DNA of 11,952 nucleotides from Alangreenwoodia sp963602445 (GTDB lineage Bacteria > Bacillota > Clostridia > Peptostreptococcales > Anaerovoracaceae). The notes beneath the pieces were generated by a model. It made no database searches. It worked only from the letters and a program-made list of their open reading frames with translations, and was not told where the DNA came from. The stretch is taken from positions 1-11,952 of the forward strand of contig CAVCIY010000098.1 of the NCBI GenBank assembly GCA_963602445.1, written 5' to 3'. The translations under genes were made by a program, and so were the position numbers. This document shows, one piece after another, positions 8,039 through 11,952 of the stretch (position 1 is the stretch's first letter; every line of letters starts with the position of its first letter).

Positions 8039-8639
8039 CAGGAGCTTCCTCTGCAGGTGCTGCTTCAGCTGCTTCTTCCTGAGCAGGTGCTTCAGCTGCA
8101 GCTTCTTCTGCAGGTGCTGCTGCCTCTTCTGCAGGCGCAGGGCCGCCTTCTGCTTTCTGATCTGCAATAGCCTGTAACAGATATGCGAAGTTTGAAATAG
8201 GAGACTTGATGCTTCCCATGAACTTTGCGATGAGTTCGTCTCTTGAAGGTAACTTTGCAATTGCCGTAATGCCTTCCTGATCGTAGAATTCTCCTTCTAC
8301 CATACCTGCCTTGAAGGACATCTTGTTTATCTTCTTGATAACGTTGTTGATTTCTCTTGCAGGTGCAGTTGCATCTTCATAATGGAATGCAAAAGCACTC
8401 GGACCGCTGAGTACCTGTGCGATAGGTTCGTTTTCAGTACCCTGGATAGCACGAGCTACAAGAGTGTTCTTATAAACGGTATAATCTACACCGGCTTCAC
8501 GGAACTGCTTTCTCATAGCATCTGCTTCTTCAACAGTTATGCCCATATAATCAATGACAACAGCAGACTTTGCTCTTTCAAATTTGTCTTTGATTTCATC
8601 AATGACAGCCTGCTTTGCCTGTAAACTTTCTACTGACAT
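8019..8639 (-). CDS. rplJ: 50S ribosomal protein L10 with Ala/Glu/Pro-rich C-terminal tail
   Basis: Base of the L7/L12 stalk: the N-terminal domain binds 23S rRNA beside L11 and the C-terminal helix carries L7/L12 dimers. It also acts as the autogenous repressor of its operon in complex with L12. It is 206 residues, whereas about 165-175 is usual. Residues 1-162 are the standard protein (SVESLQAKQ start, YMGITVEEAD, YKNTL at 56-60, LPSRDELIAKF at 130-140, and the stalk-binding helix around 145-162). Residues 163-206 are almost only Ala, Glu and Pro, encoded by a tandemly repetitive sequence. Start: ATG 8637-8639 with AAAGGAG (8645-8651) 5 nt upstream. A GTG at 8661-8663 is in frame, but its reading frame contains that ribosome binding site, so I reject it. 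The preceding 232 nt hold the L10 leader. Confidence 0.97.
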   Translation of the reverse strand: MSVESLQAKQAVIDEIKDKFERAKSAVVIDYMGITVEEADAMRKQFREAGVDYTVYKNTLVARAIQGTENEPIAQVLSGPSAFAFHYEDATAPAREINNVIKKINKMSFKAGMVEGEFYDQEGITAIAKLPSRDELIAKFMGSIKSPISNFAYLLQAIADQKAEGGPAPAEEAAAPAEEAAAEAPAQEEAAEAAPAEEAPEAAPAE

Positions 8640-8679
8640 TTTTTCTCCTTTCCGACATGACACGCATGTCTTATCTTAT

Positions 8680-8698
8680 CTCGCAGCGATGCTGCGAG
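8680..8698 (-). other. 8-bp hairpin just upstream of rplJ
   Basis: CTCGCAGC (8680-8687) and GCTGCGAG (8691-8698) form a perfect stem with a 3-nt loop, about 29 nt before the rplJ ribosome binding site. There is no U-tract after it (ATAAGATAAG follows), so it is not a terminator. It may insulate the ribosome binding site or stabilise the 5' end of the read-through mRNA. Confidence 0.55.
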
Positions 8699-8724
8699 CA
8701 GGGTCAAGGCTTCCTGTGATTTCA

Positions 8725-8758
8725 TAAAAAGAAGCCTTTCCCGCAGACAGAAAAGGCT
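8725..8758 (-). terminator. L10 leader intrinsic terminator (attenuator)
   Basis: AGCCTTT (minus strand, 8752-8758) pairs with AAAGGCT (8733-8739) across a 12-nt loop and is followed by TCTTTTT (8726-8732). The loop contains CTGTCTGCGG (8741-8750), which is complementary to the upstream leader segment at 8809-8818. Terminator and antiterminator are therefore mutually exclusive in this region. Confidence 0.8.
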
Positions 8759-8818
8759 CTTAAATCTATAATATAAGACCTCGGCAGGAAATTAAGCTTG
8801 CGCACCTGCTGTCTACGG
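8733..8818 (-). ncRNA. L10 ribosomal protein leader RNA
   Basis: The cis-acting RNA senses free L10(L12) complex and controls rplJL. The minus strand shows the conserved core CCGTAGACAG (8809-8818), then a GCAGG/CCTGC stem (8805-8809 with 8784-8788) enclosing TGCGCAAGCTTAATTT, then CGAGGT. This matches the L10 leader pattern I know from Firmicutes. CCGTAGACAG can pair with CTGTCTGCGG (8741-8750) over 10 bp including one G-U, forming an antiterminator. In Bacillus subtilis L10(L12)4 binding is known to favour termination; the same mechanism is inferred here. No convincing promoter is visible between rplA and the leader, so read-through from rplKA is assumed. Confidence 0.87.
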
Positions 8819-8871
8819 CTGTAATATTCAATTTTATGAATTTTTTAATAACCCGTCCGTTAATCTTGCGA

Positions 8872-9567
8872 TTAGCCGATCTTTGTTGCGTTAATCTTTA
8901 CGCCCGGGCTCATAGTTGCTGATACAGTAACACTTCTGAGATACTGACCCTTTGCTGCTGCAGGCTTAGCCTTAACAACTGCTTCGAGAAGAGCATCGAA
9001 GTTTTCCTTCAGCTTTTCAGGACCGAATGAAACTCTGCCGATCGGAGTATGAATGATATTTGTCTTATCAAGTCTGTACTCAACCTTACCGGCTTTGATT
9101 TCGCTGAGTGCCTGTGTAACATTCATAGTTACTGTACCGGACTTTGGATTTGGCATGAGGCCCTTAGGACCGAGAATCTTACCGAGTCGACCTACAACGC
9201 CCATCATATCCGGAGTAGCAACTACTACATCGAAGTCAAACCAGTTTTCAGTCTGAATCTTCTTTGCGAGCTCATCAGCTCCTACATAATCAGCACCGGC
9301 CTCTTCTGCTTCCTTTGCCTTGTCGCCCTTAGCGAAAACGAGAACTTTCTTTGTCTTGCCTGTTCCGTGCGGAAGCACGATAGCGCCTCTAACCTGCTGA
9401 TCAGCATGTCTTGAGTCAACGCCGAGTTTGATTGAAACTTCTACAGTCTCATCAAACTTTGCCTTTGGAAACTTATCTAAGATGGCAAATGCTTCTGCTA
9501 CATCATAGTAAGTCTGCTTGTCATAAGAAGCCACTGCTTCTTTGTAAGTTTTGCCTCTCTTTGGCAT
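8872..9567 (-). CDS. rplA: 50S ribosomal protein L1
   Basis: L1 forms the mobile stalk beside the ribosomal E site, helps release deacylated tRNA and represses its own operon by binding an mRNA copy of its rRNA site. It is 231 residues, the normal length. The L1 signature is present at about 128-147 (LGKILGPKGLMPNPKSGTV region). The N- and C-terminal parts of domain I (about 1-67 and 160-231) flank domain II. ATG 9565-9567 is preceded by an ideal AAGGAGG (9573-9579). It lies 44 nt after rplK; that gap contains a candidate L1 binding site directly against the ribosome binding site. Confidence 0.99.
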   Translation of the reverse strand: MPKRGKTYKEAVASYDKQTYYDVAEAFAILDKFPKAKFDETVEVSIKLGVDSRHADQQVRGAIVLPHGTGKTKKVLVFAKGDKAKEAEEAGADYVGADELAKKIQTENWFDFDVVVATPDMMGVVGRLGKILGPKGLMPNPKSGTVTMNVTQALSEIKAGKVEYRLDKTNIIHTPIGRVSFGPEKLKENFDALLEAVVKAKPAAAKGQYLRSVTVSATMSPGVKINATKIG

Positions 9568-9579
9568 TTTTACCTCCTT

Positions 9580-9608
9580 GTGGTTCTAACGGCCCGAAAG
9601 CCTCCCAC
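9580..9608 (-). promoter_or_regulatory. candidate L1 autoregulatory mRNA site
   Basis: The minus strand reads GTGGGAGGCTTTC, then GGGCC, then GTTAGAACCAC. GTGG (9605-9608) pairs with CCAC (9580-9583), with an inner GGC/GCC stem. It resembles the two strands of the L1 stalk base in 23S rRNA, where E. coli has GUGGGAGGCUUU and UUGAAAUACCAC. The CCAC strand touches the rplA Shine-Dalgarno sequence, so L1 bound here should block rplA translation. The resemblance is seen by eye and recalled from the rRNA; binding is inferred. Confidence 0.68.
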
Positions 9609-9611
9609 TGA

Positions 9612-10037
9612 TTAGCCTTCGACTACAATACCCATACTTCTTGCAGTACCCTTGATCATAGATGTTGCTGCATCTAAATCAGCTGCATTGAGGTCAGGCA
9701 TCTTTGTCTGTGCGATTTCTCTTACCTGTTCTTCAGTCAGTGTAGCGACTTTTGTCTTGTTTGGAGTAGGTGACGCAGTCTCTATACCGGCAGCCTTCTT
9801 AAGAAGTACTGCAGCAGGCGGAGTCTTTGTGATAAAAGTGAACGATCTGTCAGAATATACTGTAATAACTACAGGAATGATCATACCAGGCTGATCTGCA
9901 GTCTTTGCATTGAACTGCTTGCAGAAATCCATGATATTGACACCCTTCTGACCGAGTGCAGGACCTACCGGTGGAGCAGGAGTTGCGCCGCCTGCAGGAA
10001 TCTGCAGCTTAATGAGTCCCTCTACCTTCTTTGCCAT
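9612..10037 (-). CDS. rplK: 50S ribosomal protein L11
   Basis: L11 binds the GTPase-associated centre of 23S rRNA with L10 and is needed for EF-G function and for RelA activation; it forms part of the thiostrepton pocket. It is 141 residues, exactly the family norm. The Pro-rich N-terminal domain (LQIPAGGATPAPPVGPALGQ, residues 11-30) carries the conserved prolines of the thiostrepton contact. The RNA-binding C-terminal domain runs from about 75 to 141 (TPPAAVLLKKAAG at 72-84, GTARSMGI at 130-137). ATG 10035-10037 follows an almost perfect AAGGAGGTGA. It lies 57 nt after nusG, and a small TGCC/GGCA hairpin lies in that gap. Confidence 0.99.
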   Translation of the reverse strand: MAKKVEGLIKLQIPAGGATPAPPVGPALGQKGVNIMDFCKQFNAKTADQPGMIIPVVITVYSDRSFTFITKTPPAAVLLKKAAGIETASPTPNKTKVATLTEEQVREIAQTKMPDLNAADLDAATSMIKGTARSMGIVVEG

Positions 10038-10094
10038 GATTTCACCTCCTTCATCATGCCTTTTCGGCAGAATGCAATCTATTTAAAAAATTGC

Positions 10095-10892
10095 TTACTG
10101 AATTTTTTCGACCTGTCCGAAATCGATTCTTACAGGAGTTTCTCTTCCGAACATAGAAACATTTACGCTGATAGTCTGTCTCTCAGGGGAAATTTCTTCT
10201 ACTGTTCCCGAATATCCGTCAAACGGGCCGCTCCTAAGCACCACCCGATCGCCAACTTCAATATCGACATTATAAACCATATTGTCGATACCCATGCGGC
10301 TGACTTCCTCATCCGTAAGCGGAACAGGGTCTGTACCGTGACCTACAAAGCCTGTGACACCCTGGGTATTTCTAACCAGATACCAGCTTTCATTTGTCAC
10401 GATCATCTTTACGATGACATATCCCGGATATAATTTATGTGTTCTTTCTTTTCTCCTGCCGTTCTTGATGTCCACTACCGTCTCGGTAGGTATGGACACG
10501 GCCTGGATCAGGTCTTGCATTCCTTTGTTTTCGACAATCTTTTCAATATTTGTCTTAACTTTGTTTTCATGTCCTGAATAAGTATGAATCACATACCAAT
10601 GCGGTCTCGAAGAAACCCTTCTGTTTCCGTCATAGTCATCTTCCGCATACTCAGAAGACGCACCGGTTTCTTCCGATCCTTCTGAATCAGCATATTCTAA
10701 AGGCAGATCTTCATCAAAGAATTCCGACTCATCATATGCTCCTTCGATTCCCTCAACATCATCGTAATCCGCATCCTCTGCTGTCTCACCGTAACCGTCC
10801 TGATCGTACTCATAATCGTCGTCAAGATAGTCATCATAAAGCTCAGCATCGTTCAGGAATTCATTTTTTTCATTCTTGTCGAATTTTGCCAT
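10095..10892 (-). CDS. nusG: Transcription elongation factor NusG with long acidic N-terminal extension
   Basis: NusG binds across the RNA polymerase cleft through its NGN domain and, through KOW, can contact Rho or ribosomal S10. It is 265 residues, compared with about 175-180 usually. Residues about 97-200 are the NGN domain (RPHWYVIHTYSGHENKV at 96-112, KLYPGYVIVKM at 153-163, NTQGVTGFVG at 175-184). Residues about 211-265 are KOW (VGDRVVLRSGPFDGYSGTV at 213-231). Residues 1 to about 92 are an extra low-complexity segment: 37 of the first 90 residues are Asp/Glu and 10 are Tyr, with only 3 Lys, all in the first 10. There is no Met between 1 and the NGN domain, and ATG 10890-10892 has a fair AAAGGA 7 nt upstream, so the extension is probably translated. 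It lies 275 nt after secE and 57 nt before rplK. Confidence 0.97.
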   Translation of the reverse strand: MAKFDKNEKNEFLNDAELYDDYLDDDYEYDQDGYGETAEDADYDDVEGIEGAYDESEFFDEDLPLEYADSEGSEETGASSEYAEDDYDGNRRVSSRPHWYVIHTYSGHENKVKTNIEKIVENKGMQDLIQAVSIPTETVVDIKNGRRKERTHKLYPGYVIVKMIVTNESWYLVRNTQGVTGFVGHGTDPVPLTDEEVSRMGIDNMVYNVDIEVGDRVVLRSGPFDGYSGTVEEISPERQTISVNVSMFGRETPVRIDFGQVEKIQ

Positions 10893-11027
10893 TTTTCATT
10901 CCTTTCCGGCCATCTTTAAGCCATGATACCTAATCTTGCAATATTCAGTGAGAAGCCTTTTGCGTTTCTTCTCTTTTGTCAGTTGAACTTTGTCCATTCT
11001 CAATTTTAATGAACCTTTTGCAATTGT

Positions 11028-11145
11028 TTTTCGCACATTCTTAAGTTTAAATTGTCTTTTCTCACACAAACTCAATTCCGTGAGCCTGCGCAATTTTCTC
11101 ACACAAACTCAATTTCGTGAGTATGTACAATCGTCTTTTCGCACA
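11028..11145 (-). repeat. imperfect tandem repeats in the 275-nt secE-nusG spacer
   Basis: Two 28-nt copies (11057-11084 and 11094-11121) differ at one base, with a period of 37 nt. Two shorter relatives (sharing TTTTCGCACA on the plus strand) lie at 11028-11037 and 11136-11145. Each full copy is bounded by CTCAC and GTGAG, so each can fold into a small hairpin. The rest of the spacer (10893-11167) shows no clear promoter and no gene I would support. It contains only a 68-codon Lys/Arg-rich frame with a GTG start and no ribosome binding site. Confidence 0.8.
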
Positions 11146-11167
11146 TGAACTTCAATGCAAGTATAAG

Positions 11168-11389
11168 TTACACGCTCAGTTCAATACCGAGAAGCTTCTG
11201 AATAGCTAATGCACATCCGCAGTCAATAGCCCAGAACGCAAGCGCGAATACTGCGCATACGCCGACTACGATGCATGTATAAGTAACAAGCTCTCCTTTT
11301 GTAGGCCATATAACTTTCTTTAATTCAATTTTAATGTCACGAAGACGTTCCTTCAAAGAAGGTTTCTTCTGTTTTTTATCGTTTGCCAT
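11168..11389 (-). CDS. secE: Preprotein translocase subunit SecE
   Basis: Small clamp subunit of the SecYEG channel in the cytoplasmic membrane. It is 73 residues, typical of the short single-span form in Gram-positive bacteria. It has a basic cytoplasmic N-terminus (1-20), the amphipathic signature ELKKVIWPTKGEL (22-34) that lies along the membrane against SecY, and one hydrophobic span at about 35-57. A short tail ends in GIELSV. ATG 11387-11389 follows AGAGGAAGTGA. It starts 34 nt after the rpmG stop, so the two are co-transcribed. The usual tight coupling to nusG is interrupted by a repeat-filled spacer. Confidence 0.97.
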   Translation of the reverse strand: MANDKKQKKPSLKERLRDIKIELKKVIWPTKGELVTYTCIVVGVCAVFALAFWAIDCGCALAIQKLLGIELSV

Positions 11390-11423
11390 ATGGTTTCACT
11401 TCCTCTTTTATAATGTGTGATGA

Positions 11424-11573
11424 TTATTTAGTTTCCTTATGAGGTGTGTGCTTCTTACAGAATGGGCAGTACTTGTTTAATTCAATACGTTCGGAATTAT
11501 TCTTCTTGTTCTTCATAGTAGTATAATTTCTCTGCTTGCATTCCTGGCATGCCATAATTACCTTAACTCTCAT
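11424..11573 (-). CDS. rpmG: 50S ribosomal protein L33, zinc-binding form
   Basis: Small protein near the E site of the large ribosomal subunit. It encodes 49 residues starting MRVKVIMACQECK and ending HTPHKETK. Two CxxC pairs (C9/C12 and C36/C39) give the zinc-ribbon (C+) type rather than the cysteine-free paralogue made under zinc limitation. ERIELNKYCPFCKKHT (28-43) is the family signature. ATG 11571-11573 follows AAGGAGG (11581-11587) with 7 nt between. It is the first gene after the promoter at 11784-11812 and is followed by secE, the common Firmicute order. Confidence 0.97.
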   Translation of the reverse strand: MRVKVIMACQECKQRNYTTMKNKKNNSERIELNKYCPFCKKHTPHKETK

Positions 11574-11590
11574 GTTCGCACCTCCTTCAG

Positions 11591-11777
11591 ATGAATTTTA
11601 AAGCGAAGCGAGCCTCTGACAAGACGGATCGGTCAGCGCGCGCACGCTTGCGGGTGGCGCCAGCATGGGTTTAAACATGGGTTTAAATAAGAAACATCTG
11701 GCGCTTAATTATAATATCCACTGACACAGGATATATAATTTTTTGCACACAAAAACAGTACGATGTACCGAAATCGC
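11591..11777 (-). promoter_or_regulatory. long structured 5' leader of rpmG
   Basis: This stretch between the promoter and rpmG holds no coding region I can support, but several hairpins. One pairs 11707-11719 with 11729-11740 (12 pairs, one bulge, 9-nt loop). A second pairs GCGCCAG (11657-11663) with CTGGCGC (11698-11704), and its interior contains a perfect 12-nt tandem duplication (11664-11675, 11676-11687) that itself forms a TTTAAAC/GTTTAAA stem. A GC-rich island (11632-11663) and a CTGAC/GTCAG stem (11616-11620 with 11632-11636) follow toward the gene. I do not recognise it as a known leader family. Confidence 0.6.
11751..11770 (-). terminator. small terminator-like hairpin at the start of the rpmG leader
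   Basis: On the minus strand CGGTAC (11765-11770), loop ATC, GTACTG (11756-11761), then TTTTT (11751-11755). It is a 6-bp stem with one G-U pair, beginning about 7 nt after the predicted transcription start. The stem is short for an efficient terminator. The T-run can alternatively pair with the A-run at about 11740-11745. Confidence 0.4.
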
Positions 11778-11783
11778 CTTGTT

Positions 11784-11812
11784 ATCTTATCATTGTGAGG
11801 CTCTAATGTCAA
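11784..11812 (-). promoter_or_regulatory. strong sigma-A type promoter for rpmG-secE(-nusG...)
   Basis: On the minus strand, consensus -35 TTGACA (11807-11812), a 17-nt spacer, and -10 TAAGAT (11784-11789), with a TGA extended -10 (11790-11792). It lies directly after the tuf hairpin. The start of transcription is expected near 11777. No comparably good promoter is visible before nusG or rplK, so it may serve the genes down to rplL. Confidence 0.87.
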
Positions 11813-11840
11813 GTAATTTCAGGAAAAAGGTTGACTTTTA

Positions 11841-11873
11841 AGCGCCCCCGGGGAAGATTTCCCCGGGGGCGCT
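11841..11873 (-). terminator. tuf transcription terminator, GC-rich hairpin
   Basis: A perfect 15-bp stem (11841-11855 with 11859-11873) with a 3-nt loop, mostly G/C, begins 40 nt after the tuf stop codon. The sequence after it on the minus strand is TAAAAGTCAACC, so there is no proper U-tract. It should be a strong RNA end or barrier, but it is not a textbook intrinsic terminator. Confidence 0.75.
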
Positions 11874-11912
11874 GATTAGCAACGTCTGTATTTTATTTCA
11901 AAATCCCGAAAA

Positions 11913-11952
11913 TTATTCGATGATTTCAGTTACAACGCCTGAACCTACTGTT
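11913..11952 (-). CDS. tuf: Elongation factor Tu, C-terminal end only
   Basis: Only the last 12 codons and TAA are inside the window. They read TVGSGVVTEIIE, which matches the C-terminal end of domain III of EF-Tu (the usual form is RTVGSGVV followed by a few residues). EF-Tu delivers aminoacyl-tRNA to the ribosome and is a client of the L7/L12 stalk encoded downstream. The position upstream of rpmG-secE-nusG fits the common order. A related selenocysteine or initiation factor is unlikely with this ending. Confidence 0.9.
   Translation of the reverse strand, partial: TVGSGVVTEIIE

Noticed and set aside
7988..8260. Gln/Lys-rich 90-codon minus-strand frame across the rplJ end
   Set aside because: Alternative frame of the Ala/Glu/Pro repeat DNA; no ribosome binding site and no independent support.
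8820..8860. Promoter directly before the L10 leader
   Set aside because: The AT-rich stretch has a TATTAC-like -10, but no acceptable -35 at proper spacing; read-through from rplKA explains expression.
10896..11102. 68-codon Lys/Arg-rich frame between secE and nusG
   Set aside because: GTG start with no ribosome binding site, composed partly of the tandem repeats, no recognisable family, and its end overlaps the nusG ribosome binding site. Kept only as part of the spacer description.
11028..11145. CRISPR-like array
   Set aside because: Only two near-identical copies with a 9-nt gap and two degenerate relatives; no spacers of proper size and no cas genes.
11710..11715. Second promoter with TATAAT before rpmG
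   Set aside because: The TATAAT lies within a hairpin arm, and the -35 position has only an AT run.
11574..11912. tRNA gene between tuf and rpmG
   Set aside because: The hairpins do not form a cloverleaf, and no T-loop motif or matching acceptor arms are present.

Overview
The window is one densely packed bacterial transcription/translation locus, read entirely on the minus strand. In transcription order (high to low coordinates) it holds: 3' end of tuf (EF-Tu), rpmG (L33), secE, nusG, rplK (L11), rplA (L1), rplJ (L10), rplL (L7/L12), rpoB, and most of rpoC, which runs off the left edge. The gene order, the strong AAGGAGG-type ribosome binding sites, sigma-A-like promoters with extended -10 elements, a TTG start for rpoC and the L10-leader type attenuator point to a low-to-medium GC Bacillota, most likely class Clostridia. 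I cannot name a genus. The ybxB-type methyltransferase gene found between rplL and rpoB in Bacillus is absent here.

Layout. 11913-11952 is the tuf end, followed by a very stable GC hairpin (11841-11873). A consensus promoter (11784-11812) then drives rpmG-secE through a roughly 200-nt leader that is rich in hairpins. A 275-nt spacer with tandem repeats separates secE from nusG. nusG, rplK and rplA are closely spaced, and a 29-nt element resembling the 23S rRNA L1 site abuts the rplA ribosome binding site. Between rplA and rplJ is a recognisable L10 leader with mutually exclusive antiterminator and terminator hairpins. Between rplL and rpoB lie a terminator/attenuator hairpin and then a strong promoter that resets rpoBC expression. 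rpoB and rpoC are separated by 124 nt containing a hairpin.

How it works together. The genes couple protein export (SecE), transcription elongation (NusG, beta, beta') and the ribosomal GTPase-associated stalk (L11, L10, L7/L12, EF-Tu as client). Three layers of feedback are visible: L1 on rplA translation, L10(L12) on rplJL transcription, and partial termination before rpoBC with an independent promoter.

What is unusual. I see no novel defence or mobile system; this is core housekeeping DNA. The departures from the ordinary are low-complexity acidic tails on NusG (N-terminal, about 92 residues), L10 (C-terminal, about 44 residues) and RpoB (C-terminal, about 74 residues); a rplJ-rplL spacer that looks like decayed copies of the L10 tail-coding repeats; the repeat-filled secE-nusG spacer; and the structured rpmG leader.
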